In this document: piece after piece, positions 30,838 through 42,968 of the stretch
How the letters are laid out: every line of letters starts with the position of its first letter
Numbering within the stretch: the stretch's first letter is position 1
Assembly (NCBI RefSeq): GCF_937616625.2
Contig: NC_065571.1
Span: forward strand, 17,362,501-17,426,500
Length of the DNA: 64,000 nucleotides
Direction: 5' to 3'
DNA from: Mercurialis annua
Taxonomy: Eukaryota; Streptophyta; Magnoliopsida; Malpighiales; Euphorbiaceae
The notes under the pieces: model-generated
Databases searched by the model: none
What the model was told of the DNA's origin: nothing
The model's input: only the letters and a program-made list of their open reading frames with translations
Program-made: the position numbers and the translations under genes

Positions 30838-33800
30838 TGTAATAACCCAAATTATTAAGGTATTATGTAAAGTGTCATGAGGTCTAATCGTACAGACTAA
30901 GAACGAGAATATCAGATTAAGACTGGATAATAAGGACTTAGACCGAAGCAGGTCTATTGGAATTATCGTAAAATAAGAATTTACCTGGAAAATTATTATG
31001 CGATAAATTGAATTTAATCGGGACAAAAATGGAATAAGATAAAATAAGTTGGAAAGCCAGAGTTAATAATATTCACGTCAAGGTCCGTGAAATATTATTA
31101 ATAAATGATCGTCAAGTTTCGTAAGTGTACGAAATCGTTTTAGAAGAAAGTTTGATGGTTAGTTAAGAATAAGGGTTAAAGTGCAAATTAGCCACTTAAG
31201 GGCTAAAGTGGACTTTTAACCACAAACTTCCGAAGGAAGTTATGTTTTACTCTATTTTCTCAAGATAAGAAAATAATATCGATAAAGTGGTTATCGATAG
31301 TTATTAATATGAAAATTGGACGAAAAAGTGAGAAAAAGTGCAAATTAGCTCAAAATGGAAATTTGAGCGTTTTTGGCCAAAATTGCCAAAATAAATTGTT
31401 GAAAAGTGATATTATAAGATGTGATACTAATATTATTTATTTGGAAAATAAATAATACAGAATTCATTGAGAATCAAATAATTAAAGGATTAGTGGACTA
31501 AATTGGACGAAAGAAAAGTTAGAAAGTGAAGGTTAAGGAGGTGGCAACTTCAAGGACCTAAGTGGACCTTTATCCCACTTATTATCATCAATTATGAATG
31601 ATTATTTATTCATTCAAAGCAAAATTTACAGCAAAGGAAAGGAAGAACCCGTAACTCCCTTACCCCAAAATCAACAAATCTTCTAAACCCATAACTTTCT
31701 CAATTTTGATCCGAATTTAGCGATTCTCGCGGCCACGGAACGAGGAAACGATTATCTACAGATCTATGGCTTCAATTTGAGGTAAGAAAATCAAATTATG
31801 GTTAGGGTTTCAGAGTTAAGGTTTCGTTTTTTTGGGGTTAAGTTATGATTATGATTGTTTGTTTGTGTAAGGTGTTATTGAGCTTGATTATGGAATTTTG
31901 ATGATGAATTGGAGCCTAGAACTATTCGGCATAGAGACTTTATTCAAGGTAAGGTAATTTCTGAAATTATGAGTTATGGTTTATAAATGGTGGATGATGA
32001 ATATGGATTAGGAGATGATAATTTCATGCTAGTTATAGGATTTGATAGTTGATTTTTAGGTTATGAAAGTGTGTGGCATTGATTGAGGTTTTGAATGAAA
32101 TTTTTGATGAAATATTGGTAGGGGTTTCGGCCCCCTAATCTGAAATGAAAAGATGAGATTCAAATGATGTTCATAAGTGTTGAGTTTAAGTTGTAGAAAT
32201 GAGTCAAATTGGATTCATTATGTTGAATGAAAATTGAGTGCAAGAATACATCAATAGTTCGGTTATTTTAATGAATAATTGCCTAAATGAAATTGAATTA
32301 TGATAAGCTTTAGATAGTGAGGTAAGGGGTTGGATTTTGTTGTTGCTAAACCATGTTAGTCGATAGATTTGTAGTCCCGACGTGTGATAAGTTACGTTTG
32401 AGTGTACGTAAACTAGTTGATATTTTGCAGAAACTGTCTTGCAAAATATCGATATTGCAAGGGCAATATCTCGGGCTGTATAGATCCAAATCCAGTTCCG
32501 TTTGTTGGTACGGAAACTTTGAGATGTTAACTACAATTGTCTAGTTTTAAGTTTTCCCTAAATTTGCCTCTAAACCGCTCATATAAGGCCGAACATTTTG
32601 GTGTGTAATGTGCTCTGTTGTTTTGGACAGCCCAACGTATAAAATTCCAGGCTTGATTCCGACACCTTCGGGTGCGAATTTCATTCCGAGACCTGAACAA
32701 AATTTTTAGGCGACATTCCAAACTTTAAGAATGTTGATTTTGATTAGGAATTGGACTACTTTAAGTGAGCGTTTCTAATAGCCGAAATTGGCTAGAAAAC
32801 CAACTTTTTAGTTAATTGGATATAGCTTGAATTTTATTAATTCTTGCTATTATTATGTTTGCGTAGACCCGACGAGACGATTATCGACAAGGCACGGAAT
32901 TTGAAAGATCGTGATATAGCTTAGCCGTTTTAAAGATTATGGATAGCAAGTGGTGAGTACACTTTAAATTACTCGCTAATATTCGTAAAGCTACGTATTT
33001 TAATACGAAAGCTATATGAATATTTTTATGTTTAAATGTATGTTCTTAAAATGCATATATATGTATGTTTTGAAAATGATGTTTTATCGTATTGTGCTAT
33101 TTTGATAATAATACAAGTAAATGAAAAGAGTATATATATTTAAACACCGGGGATGGGTAAAGTAATAAAATGTGAATTGAACCAAATATAAATAAGAAAA
33201 GTACAGTACATTCCTATATGTACTAATAAATCGAATATCGAATAATATACAAGTATCATATCAAATATGAATAAGGAAATATAGTACATTCCGATATGTA
33301 CTATCAAACATAATAAATACCCATACGTGCGTGTGTTATAGATGTATGCTTGTAGATTGTAATGTGCATGCCATGGTCCATAAAGGATCAATACAACAGA
33401 ACGAAAAATACAAAAACGTAAAATGAGAATTGTACTATGGTGCACAAAATAATAAGAACTGAGATACAAGGTTGAACTCGGTAGAATTATCCCGGGACCT
33501 GTATCTCATCCATTCTCGATGATAATCCTCGGAACTCATACGAAATAAAAAGTAAGTGTGATACATCGAGAATCAATACGAAACAAGATCGAGACACAAT
33601 GTGAACAAATACTCCTATTAAATGTCAATAGGAATCATATGAATCAACAGTTAAGTTCAAAAGACCTGCAGGGTGCAGAGTCCGAATGCAGACACGAAGG
33701 TAACTCGGTTGAACTATCTCGGGACCCGTGTCTAAGGAGTAACTCGGTTGAATTATCTCGGGACTCCTGCCGATCGTTTGGGATTGAGAAATGGTACAAG

Positions 33801-34535
33801 TAACTCGGTTGAATTATCTCGGGACTGTACCATATGGTTATGGGTAACTCGGTTGAACTATCTCGGGACCCAACCATAAGGATCAAGTCACAAGAGACTT
33901 GCCAATGATTTAGTTCAACTTAGAATCATGATGATATAAACTAAGAATTAAGATTCGGTCGAAAACTAATGAAACATAACGAGAGAAGAAAAATATCAAA
34001 ACCATAATAAGAAATCGAAAATGTCAAATACGTATAAACTATAAGTTTATGAATTAAACAAAGAGCTATGAAGGAAAGTAAAGAGGGTATGCAATATGAT
34101 TTTAAAAGAGTATTTTCTATATATAAAATGGGTTTTCAACAGTTTTAACCCTTTATGTGATATTGCGTGTAATTTGGTGAATTCACTCAGTTTTATACTG
34201 AACCCGTTGCTCCTCCCATTTTTCAGGGATAGAATGATATTATTTGGAAAGTCAAGCTTCCGAAGTTTTAATTCTCGGAAGTCATTTGCACAAGAAGTGA
34301 AAGAAGGTTTTCATTCTAGCAGTCCGCAGTAGTCTAGATGTTTTTGTCTATGTATTTGACTAGCGCATTTTAACTCTGATATTTTTGTAAAATGGGGTCA
34401 CATGTATTTTGATATATGAAAAAAATGATTTGATTTGCGAAAAATTTACACAGGTTGTTAGGCTTGCTACGGGTTTCGGAGCTACCACTCCCATTCCCTA
34501 GCGCCGGTCGCGGCTCGAGAAATCGGGTCGTGACA
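30838..34535 (+). repeat. 3' LTR
   Basis: Same length as the 5' LTR and nearly identical, offset 5763. Differences noted include ATCAG/ATCAT near 30914, and A-to-G, G-to-A, A-to-C and C-to-A changes elsewhere. Confidence 0.93.
33461..33877. repeat. Five shared-loop hairpins, 3' LTR copy
   Basis: Identical by eye to 27698-28114 of the 5' LTR; no substitution was seen inside the hairpin block. Confidence 0.9.
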
Positions 34536-34900
34536 CAACAAAGTCCATTTATTTTGTTATTGATGTATTGAAGAAATAAAATATGCAAAAATCAAATTAT
34601 GTAATGTAAATAGACTATTTTTATGTATATATATCTGTATGTTGATATTACTTTTGATTTTGATTTCTCATTTTAATTTTTCTGATTTATGTTTGATATT
34701 TGATTTTTATGTTTATTTTAATCGGTGAACCGACCGAACCGGACCGAGAAAAACCGACTTTTTCGGTTCACCGAACCGAAAAAACCGTAAACCATATCTG
34801 AAGTTTTGGTTTTAAATTTTATAGGGGTGGTTTGGTTTGGTTTCGACAGTTCTCAGACCGAACCGAACCGAACCGAACCGTGCTCACCCCTATATATGAA

Positions 34901-35197
34901 TGATGCAGCCGTTTAAAATTTGGAGTTAGAGTTTTGTCTCTCGTAAGAGACCTACCCGGCTCGAGTGAGGATTAATCTGGATGTGAAAGGTTTAAAAGTG
35001 CCGTTTCATGACTGAGACCTGTTCAGAACACCTCATATATTCTGTACAAAAAAAAAGAGTAGATCACACCGTATAGGAGTGATGCATACCGGACCTAAGT
35101 CCTAAACTTTGCCCTTAGATTTGAATTCTATCCTAGTACTATACTAAAGGGCCAACTCCTCCGAAGGATTAGAATGAAGATCCAATTTCTATTATTT
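34901..35197. other. Intergenic stretch between the hAT and the next MITE
   Basis: No gene seen. If the hAT insertion displaced the RLK promoter, its distal part would begin here. Confidence 0.5.
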
Positions 35198-35579
35198 GGA
35201 TATTAAACACCCTAAATCACTGAACTTATATGTTATTATAGAAAGGGTACTAAACTTCATTTTTTTTACAAAAAAATCACTGAGTTATACCTTTATTACA
35301 ACGGGAGGTCACTACGGTGGATTCAGTCAAATTTTGTTATAAAAAAGTCACTAAACTTATCATGAATTACAAAAAGGTCACTGAGTTATATTCTTATTTG
35401 TAATTCCGGCTTGTTACATAAGCAAAAATGGTGCATTTTATTTTCAAAACGGTGCGTTTTATATGACTGACATCTCGTTGTAATAAAATGTATAGTTTAG
35501 TGACTTTTTTGTAACATAATGAAGTTATACCCTTTCTGTAATAACAAATAAATTCAGTGACTTGGAGTGTTTAATATCC
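35198..35579. mobile_element. MULE-derived MITE (same family as the MULE at 58149)
   Basis: Ends GGATATTAAAC and GTTTAATATCC. The left arm shares ATCACTGAACT and TTATTACAACGGGA with the MULE end at 58149. The inverted right arm shares ACGAGATGTCA and ACGCACCGTTTT with the MULE subterminus. 382 bp, no ORF. The flanking TCTA microsatellite hides any target duplication. Confidence 0.8.
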
Positions 35580-35580
35580 C

Positions 35581-35637
35581 TATCTATCTATCTATCTATC
35601 TATCTATATTATTATTATCTATCTATCTATCTATCTA
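35581..35637. repeat. (TCTA)n microsatellite at the left edge of the Helitron array
   Basis: Two TCTA runs interrupted by TATTATTAT; it grades into the first Helitron 5' end TCTATAACTATC. Confidence 0.9.
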
Positions 35638-36995
35638 TAACTATCTTATATGTGGGAAGGGGGGGAGGGGGACAGGCAAAATTACGATAATAGGTTTCAT
35701 TAAGGTATAATTTATATTAGAAAATATAAAGTTAATAGGAGTTTAACCTCCAATAAAATTTATTCATATGAATTGAATAACTTATTAAAGATAAATATTA
35801 AAAAATAAACCAACAATTTGTTCGAAAAAAAAGTTTGAGTGTGAACAAGAAATTTAAGTGCAAGTATAATTCATAAACAAGTACAATTACTAATTTCAAC
35901 AGGAGTCTAATATAAAAAGAATTCATAATTGTAGCATAATTTGCAAATATAATTGGTCACAGAGGATGGTGACATAGACTAATGGCTAAGCATAATTTTC
36001 ATATATCGTTATTAAATATGTTGCTTTCATCCAAAAAAAGTATATACATGTTGCTACATAAAATTTAAAATTATTTATGACAAATAAAAAATATCTCAAA
36101 AATAATAAAAATGTTTGAATTCAAATAATAATTAACTTATAAAAGTTTAAGAAAAACAAATATAAAAAATTAAAATTATTATTAAAATAAGTGACGGGTT
36201 ATAAAAATATCACATACGCATCCAAATACTAAAAAACATTATATTTAATTATTTATTTAATATTTAATATATATAACATGCCACATAAATTTAACTCATG
36301 TGCATAGCATATATTCAAATATTAATTAAATAGTTTAATTAATATTATATTTATAGCGGGTCATATAATATAATGATAAAAACTAAATATTTATTTCATA
36401 ATATAAGTAATTATATATATCATGATTTATACAAATTTACTAAAAAATAAAATATTATATTTAATATATGAAAAATGTTCACATGTATAGGACGTGAGAA
36501 ACTTACAACATGAATCTCTAATAATTTAAATATTTATAAAATTAAGTATAAATCTAATTTTTAATTTTAAGATAGAGCTAAATAGGAGTTTAAAATTACA
36601 TAGGAGTTTAATTTTAATAAAAAAATATAAATGTAGCTTCAGTGTATGATTATTACCTTGGAAACTATTTACGAGCCAATGTATATCGATCGGGACACTG
36701 AATGATGACTTTCTGTTTTATTATTTTTAGTGGATTATGTTTCTCAATTTTAGATTAGAATTAATAAAATATTAATCACAAATAACGGGCCATACTTAAT
36801 AATTTAATTAGTATAATTTAGATCAAATAATAAGTTATATAATTATCACTTATATATGGAGTGCGTACAAATAAAAATTATTTTAAATAATTAATTACTA
36901 CTAAACTATTTTATTTTATATTCTATTTATTATTAAATAGATATAACGGGTCATATAAATGTCGCTCACGTGCGTAGCACGTGGCGAAACGCTAG
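35634..36995 (+). mobile_element. Helitron 1 of a head-to-tail array
   Basis: 5' end TCTATAACTATCTTATATG after an A (35633), then a GGGAAGGGGG run and ACAGGCAAAATTACG. 3' end AACGGGTCATATAAATGTCG, hairpin CACGTGCGTAGCACGTG, CTAG at 36992-36995. A/TC...CTAG/T is the Helitron rule. Interior is AT-rich, no ORF; nonautonomous. Confidence 0.88.
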
Positions 36996-38667
36996 TCTAT
37001 AACTATCTTATATGTGGGAAGGGGGGGGGGGGAGGACAGACAAAATTACGCTATTAGCCTTCATTAAGGGTATAATTAATATTAAAAAATATAAAATTAA
37101 TAATAAAATATTATAATTACTAATTTAAGAGTTCTATTGAAAAACAAAGTCAATAAGTTAAGAGTTTAACTCATATAACTCATACATAAGCTCTCATGAA
37201 TTTCGGTAATAATTTCTGTTATAAATATCCATAACAAACGAAAATTCTATTTTTGTGCTCTTTTATGCAGTGCTTTACACTTAAAGCAAGGAAAAATTTG
37301 AGATTGCTTTTAAGAATTATTTTTCTATGTTTGTGTCATATGCTATGCGGCTATCACAACCAATTCGAACAATTTTTTTGGAATGTCTTCTCACCAGATG
37401 TGGCCTTCAATAATGTTCGTGTCAACAGCTAATTCATGAGCCATCTTTTTTTTTTGTTCTAGGCAAAAAAGACCATTTAACTTCTTCAAATTCATGCAAT
37501 ATCATCTCAACCATTTTCAGGGTATTTCCAAGCTCATTAATGAATCTCCTTATATATTATTAACTCCTTTTTTATTGTATTAATGAATAGTTATTGCATT
37601 TTTCTTTTTAAATGGGAAGTCATTTAGTGTTTTTTAAACCCTACTACGTGTTATTTTATTTGAAAAAATATAAAGTGATAAAAATTTAATAAGATAATCT
37701 AATAACTTCCGCAATTATTAAATATGAGAATTTTGCTTAGTTTATATGATAAAGTTAACATACGTAGTTTTGTAGGTTTAATGTAGTAAATTACTGTAAT
37801 ATATGCTTGTATGATAAAAAAATGTCAAATAAACAAAACACGTTATTAATATAAACAAAAGGTTTAACTTTTTTATTTTTTATTTGTAATTGGTAACATT
37901 TGAGATTACACTAAATCTCAATAATGGTAGGGTTTAAAGATTATAATTATTTTATTATTATATTTAATAATTTAAATAATATTTAATATATAACGGGTCA
38001 TATAAATATTACTCACGCGCATACTACTTTGCCTATTTAATTTTTAATAGAAAAACAAATTTTCAATTACAAAAATGAAGTTAAATGCAACACTGAGAAA
38101 ATACAATTTAAAAATCAAGAAATTTAAATCAAATAGAAATTTAATTCTAATGTAAAAGTACAATTAATTAAAAATTAATTATTATTTTAATTTCTTTTGA
38201 TTAAAAATTCATTAAATCATTCATGTGCATATGGTGACTAAAGCCCACAGACAATAATGCTCAATGCTGCTCATAATCATTATATTTGAGAAGTTGAATT
38301 CCAATAAACTACATGCAGTTGAATTCCAAATGAACTAGGTAGGTACAGTATGCGGATAACCTTTGGGAAGTTGTTATCCGAAACATGGAGAAACGACAAT
38401 GTGTTGCAAGTTATCTGACCAGATCAGACAAAACATGAAAATTATAAATTAAATTATTAAATTTACATTTACATTTTAATTTTAATGAATTATTAATATT
38501 TAATATATAATGAATCATATATCTATTACTTAATAATATAATCAATATTTAATATTTATAATGGGTAATATAAATATTGAGCATTTCAAATTAAATATTT
38601 ATAATGTGTAATATAGTAACGGGTCATATGAACATCGCTCACGTGCGTAGCACGTAGCGAAAACTAG
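36996..38667 (+). mobile_element. Helitron 2
   Basis: Starts TCTATAACTATCTTATATG directly after the previous CTAG. Ends with hairpin CACGTGCGTAGCACGT and CTAG at 38664-38667. A degraded internal 3' end (AACGGGTCATATAAATATTA, CTCACGCGCATAC) at about 37990 suggests an older end that was bypassed. No coding seen. Confidence 0.85.
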
Positions 38668-38687
38668 TCTATCTATAACTATCTTAT

Positions 38688-40943
38688 ATGTGGGAAGGGG
38701 GGGGGACAAGCAAAATTACGCTAATAGGTTTCATTAATGAAGATAAGGCCCCTGGCCCTGATGGATACACTAGCTCTTTCTTCAAAAAAGCCTGGAGTAC
38801 AGTGGGGAAGGATGTAACTCAGGCTATTTTGGAGTTTTTCTCAAATGGAGGCATGCTTAGACAAGCAAATTCTACAGTCATCACCTTAATCCCCAAAGTA
38901 AACTGCCCTGAATCAATTGGGGACTATAGACCAATTGCTTGTGTTAATGTGATATATAAAGGGATTTCAAAAATTATTGCTAGAAGAATTAGTAATGTTC
39001 TAAACAAGATTATTGATCCTTGTCAGTCAGCATTTGTGCCAGGTAGAAGCATTGTGGATAATATTTTGCTTGCTCATGAAATAGTGAGGAATTACCATAG
39101 AGAGAAAGGCAATAGTTGTGCAATAAAGGTTGATATTCAGAAAGCATATGACTCTCTGGAGTGGGATTTTATAGAGGAAGTTCTGATAGGAATGAGGTTC
39201 CCAGAGAAGTTCATCAAACTAGTAATGACTTGTATTAAAACCTCTATGTTTTCTATCATGGTGAATGGTGAGATAACAGGATATTTTGCGAGTAGGAAGG
39301 GCCTTAGACAGGGAGATCCTATTTCTCCCCTTCTATTTGTCTTATGCATGGAATACTTTTCCATGTTAATGAAGAGGAATACCAAAACAGGATCAGGGTT
39401 CAGCTTCCATAAGAGTTGCAAATCCATCAATTTGAATCATTTGTGTTTTGCAGATGATATGTTCATCTTCAGTAATGGAGATAGCAAGTCAATCCAGATT
39501 GTTAAAGACACCATCATCACCTTCTCAAATACTTCAGGTTTATCCCCAAATCACCAGAAGAGCACCATCTTCTTTAATGGAGTATCTATGCAAGCTAAGA
39601 ATGAAATTCTGGACATAATTGGGTTTCAAGAGGGATCCTTGCCAATAAAGTACCTGGGGCTGCCTTTGATTTCTACCAGACTCACTAAGAATCACTGTGA
39701 AAGCCTTATTCAGAGAATTACAAGTAGAGTGAACTCCTGGTCTTCCAAAAGTCTCTCCTATGCCGGAAGACTCCAGCTCATAAACTCAGTTCTACTGAGT
39801 ATGCAAGTATATTGGTGTTCTGTCTTCATGCTTCCTAAAGCAGTGATAAAAGGAGTTGAGAAAGCCTGCAGGGACTTCTTATGGAGTAGTAACAACACTA
39901 GTAATAGAAAGGGTCTGGTTAACTGGAAAAAAGTGTGCAACAGAAAAGACTCAGGTGGTCTAGGCATTAAGTCTGTTCTCTTGTGGAATAAAGCTGCCTT
40001 AGTTAAGCACATTTGGGGCATTGTCTCTCAAAAGGCTACCTTATGGGCCTCCTGGGTATCTGCTAACAAATTAAAGAGACTTAGTTTCTGGGGTATTGAC
40101 AAACCTTATGAAAGCTCTTGGGTTTGGAGGCAGATCCTGAAAATCAAAGACTCTGTTAAACATTTATTCCAGTATGATTTGGGAGATGGGAAATCTTTTA
40201 CCTTCTGGCATGACCCTTGGTTGAAGGGGAGATCAGTTAAAGATTGGTTTCCAGACCTTAACTTGAAGGATGCAGACATTCCTAAGATGGCCAATGTTTC
40301 TGACTTATGGAGAGGTAACAAATGGGTTTTTCCTGACCCAATGGATGATACTACCTTAAATGCCTGGAAATTCATAGAAGAGAACAGCAGTGTGATCCCA
40401 GATGTCTTAGACAGCATCAAATGGAAAGGTAAACCTAATGGAGTTTTCAGTGTAAACAGTGCTTGGAGAAGTCTAATCCCTGAGCAAAGGAAAGTTTCTT
40501 GGCACAGAATTGTCTGGTTTGCTGGTATGATTCCCAGACACTCTTTTATTACTTGGTTGGCCATCATGGGTAGTCTTAATACAAAAGACAAGCTCCTGAG
40601 ATGGGGAGTTACTACAAGCAATGTGTGCCCTCTGTGTAACTCTCAAACTGAAAGCATAGAGCATTTGTTCTTTGATTGCATTTTCTCATCTGATGTTTGG
40701 GAAAAAACTCTTAGAAATTCTAATGAAAGCAGGCAGAAGTTTAGTTGGAGAAGAGAAGTTAGCTATCTGACTAGAAGAGCTAAAGAAAAATCATTAAAAG
40801 CAAAAGCCAGAAGATTATGGTTCAATGCCACAGTCTATCACTTATGGAGAGCCAGGAATGATGCAGTTTTTAATCAGGAAGTGCAAAACAGAGATCAGAT
40901 CTGTGCTAGAATTTCAAATGATGTGAGGAGCAAAATGAGTTAG
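38688..40943 (+). pseudogene. 5'-truncated LINE ORF2 fused in frame to Helitron sequence (751 codons)
   Basis: The first roughly 16 codons (MWEGGGTSKITLIGFI) are Helitron 5' sequence. From about 38735 the frame is L1-type ORF2: KAPGPDGYTSSFFKKAW, QSAFVPGRSIVDNILLAHEI, DIQKAYDSLEWDF, GLRQGDPISPLLFV and the RT active site HLCFADDMFIF, then the C-terminal zf-RVT region with CPLCNSQTESIEHLFFDC. The endonuclease and first RT blocks are missing, so it could not retrotranspose on its own. The long intact frame indicates a recent insertion. The 3' end is TTGACC plus A9 at 41087-41095. Confidence 0.85.
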
Positions 40944-41095
40944 TTCTGGCTTCTGTGTAGTAGCTTGTTACTTAGTTGTTCTGCTGTCTGCTGTCTGCAG
41001 AGTTGTAATTAGTTAGCTGCTTTTCCCAGTTGGGAGTTGTAATTGGGCCTATTTTGCAATATAATTGCTCTTTTGGTTGATTGACCAAAAAAAAA

Positions 41096-41443
41096 TTATG
41101 TAATATATAGAATAGAAGCTAATTCTAATAGAGAAGTTAAATATAAACATAACTCTAATCAGAACAATCGTAATTTGCATGTATTTATTGAGTGTTTAAG
41201 TTCAACTTAAAGACAACACCTTATATGTGGGAAGGGGGGACAAACAAAATTACGCTAATAGGTTTCATTAAGGGTATAGTTTATAATTAAAAAATAAAAT
41301 AATAAAAGATTAACTTAAATTATGTAATATATAGAATAGAAGCTAATTCTAATAGAGAAGTTAAATATAAACATAACTCTAATCAGAACAATCGTAATTT
41401 GCATGTATTTATTGAGTGTTTAAGTTCAACTTAAAGACAACAC
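41096..41443. repeat. 124-bp direct repeat flanking a second Helitron 5' end
   Basis: The block from TTATGTAATATATAG to AAAGACAACAC occurs at 41096-41219 and 41320-41443, by eye identical, with a Helitron 5' segment (41220-41319) between. It looks like a tandem duplication of the Helitron 5' region. LINE 1 then replaced about 50 bp of the first copy. Confidence 0.85.
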
Positions 41444-41558
41444 TAATATATAAATATAAAAATATTTCCGTAATTATGTATAAACAATCATCATGCGATT
41501 TTTGCTTTCTCTCGGCGCTGGTTAAGCTTTTGCTGCTATCGTACGCTGATTCCCAATC

Positions 41559-42968
41559 ATGGGGAAGAAACCAAAAAAAGTGTTGAATCTGAAGGAAAAA
41601 ATTGCCAATGATCTGAAATGGAAGCTGGTAGGGGAAGTGGTTCACAATGACGAACTACAGGTGGATGAAATTGTAGAAGCAAGTGGTAGTGGGGAAGGAG
41701 ATGAATCTCAAAAAACCATTTTAGGGTTGGATGAGATAGGAACCAAGATCAGTGAGAAGCTGGATAATGATATGGGAAAAGATGGCAGGGAGAGTGTGAA
41801 ATCGGTAGTTAGTGAAACGAGCTTTCATAATACTGGTTCGAAATCGTTTGAAGGCAGAAAGGACCCAGAAGCTCCTTTGTTAGAAGAAGAGGAGGAAGAT
41901 GAAGTTATTGAGGAAAAAGAAGTTAAGTCATGGAGATCCTTGTTTGCTGAAAATAGATCTAAAGACAGTGGAGCTAAACTCCAATATCATCCTCCTGCTG
42001 TAAAGGATGGTAAAAGAGTTGTCAAATTCCATTCGTCTGAAGTTGCTGAAGAAGAGGATAAATGGAAATATGCGCTAATTTGCCAGGTTGTAGGATGTGA
42101 ACCTCGATTTTTTCACTTGCAGAGTTTTGTTATGAGCAGATGGAAGAACATAGGCTTGCAAAGTGTGATTCAAGTAACTTCGAAAATGTTTCTACTTCAG
42201 TTTGAGGATGATGAGGGTAAACTTAAAGCTCTGAGAGATGGACCTATGTTTTTTGACAGAAGGCCCCTGGTGTTGAAGGAATGGCAGAGAAGGATGAAGT
42301 TTGAGATGGATGAGATGCTTAAAGTCCCAGTGTGGATCCAGTTTCCTAAACTTCCTTGGGAGTTCTGGACTTCTACAATGCTAGGTAGATTGGCAAGCTT
42401 ATGTGGTAGACCTATGTACACAGATCAGTGTACTCATGATCAATCTAGACTATCGTATGCGAGAGTTCTAGTAGAAATGGATGTGTTTGGTGAATTCCCT
42501 CAAGAAGTGACTATGGAGGATGAGAAGGGAGATCAGATAATTCAGAATATTTTGTATGAATGGAGACCTCCAGCTTGTGCTGAATGCAAAGCTATAGGCC
42601 ATAATACTGCTGAATGCAAAGTCAAGAAAGCAGTTCAGAAAAAATGGGTCCCAAAAGAACCTAGGGTGGAGAAGGTTGTGGTGGAAGAAGAAGTGGAAGT
42701 TATAGCTGAAAATCAATTCAGTGTGCTGGAAATGGAAATGGTTCCAAATGAGGAAATTAAGAGCTCAGATGTTGCTGAGAAGATTATGCAGGGCAATCAG
42801 ACTAAGAAAACTCCTGTGGTGAATAAGCTAAAAGGAAGAACTGGAATGGTGGTGCATAGTCAGAGTGGTATGCCAGGCAAATCTGATGGAGTTGGAGGTG
42901 CAAAACTTGGTGTAATTGGTGACAAGAGGACTAAGAAGGTCAACATTACCCCTGAAAGGGGCAAATGA
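41559..42968 (+). CDS. LINE ORF1: DUF4283-type RNA-binding protein with CCHC knuckle (469 aa)
   Basis: Lys-rich N-terminus (MGKKPKKVLNLKEKIANDLK), an acidic linker (LLEEEEEDEVIEEKEVKSWR), then the DUF4283 region from about residue 165 (KWKYALICQVVGCEP to YARVLVEMDVF), and a zinc knuckle CAECKAIGHNTAEC (CX2CX4HX4C) near residue 345. Plant L1 ORF1 proteins of this type are expected to bind LINE RNA. The TGA at 42966 overlaps the ORF2 ATG in ATGA, suggesting termination-reinitiation. The frame is fully open. Confidence 0.88.
   Translation: MGKKPKKVLNLKEKIANDLKWKLVGEVVHNDELQVDEIVEASGSGEGDESQKTILGLDEIGTKISEKLDNDMGKDGRESVKSVVSETSFHNTGSKSFEGRKDPEAPLLEEEEEDEVIEEKEVKSWRSLFAENRSKDSGAKLQYHPPAVKDGKRVVKFHSSEVAEEEDKWKYALICQVVGCEPRFFHLQSFVMSRWKNIGLQSVIQVTSKMFLLQFEDDEGKLKALRDGPMFFDRRPLVLKEWQRRMKFEMDEMLKVPVWIQFPKLPWEFWTSTMLGRLASLCGRPMYTDQCTHDQSRLSYARVLVEMDVFGEFPQEVTMEDEKGDQIIQNILYEWRPPACAECKAIGHNTAECKVKKAVQKKWVPKEPRVEKVVVEEEVEVIAENQFSVLEMEMVPNEEIKSSDVAEKIMQGNQTKKTPVVNKLKGRTGMVVHSQSGMPGKSDGVGGAKLGVIGDKRTKKVNITPERGK

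Larger units (their letters stand above)
25075..34535 (+). mobile_element. Young nonautonomous LTR retrotransposon (LARD-like), 9461 bp
   Basis: TSD CAACA at 25070-25074 and 34536-34540. Two LTRs of exactly 3698 bp start TGTAATAACCC and end GGGTCGTGACA. By eye I counted eight substitutions and no indels between them. The PBS matches initiator-Met tRNA. The 2.07-kb interior has no gag-pol ORF, only a degraded zinc-knuckle trace. Very long LTRs plus an iMet PBS are compatible with a Ty3/gypsy chromovirus (Tekay/Del-like) ancestry, but without pol this stays inference. It depends on other elements for mobility. Confidence 0.93.
24357..34892. mobile_element. Nonautonomous hAT element split by an LTR retrotransposon
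   Basis: Ends TAGGGGTGAGCA and TGCTCACCCCTA, flanked by the 8-bp duplication TATATGAA (24349-24356, 34893-34900). Subterminal runs of CCGAAC/GGTTCGG are typical of hAT MITEs. Excluding the LTR element (25075-34535) and one CAACA copy, about 1.07 kb remains. The left part looks like a retained promoter and leader reading rightward: GCTATATATACC near 24570, then a pyrimidine-rich leader and an AAG|GTAAAGAG donor-like site near 24779. No transposase coding seen. Confidence 0.88.

Noticed and set aside
39137..40664. Antisense frames inside the LINE ORF2 genes
   Set aside because: Mirror frames of strongly coding sequence; no start context or domain.
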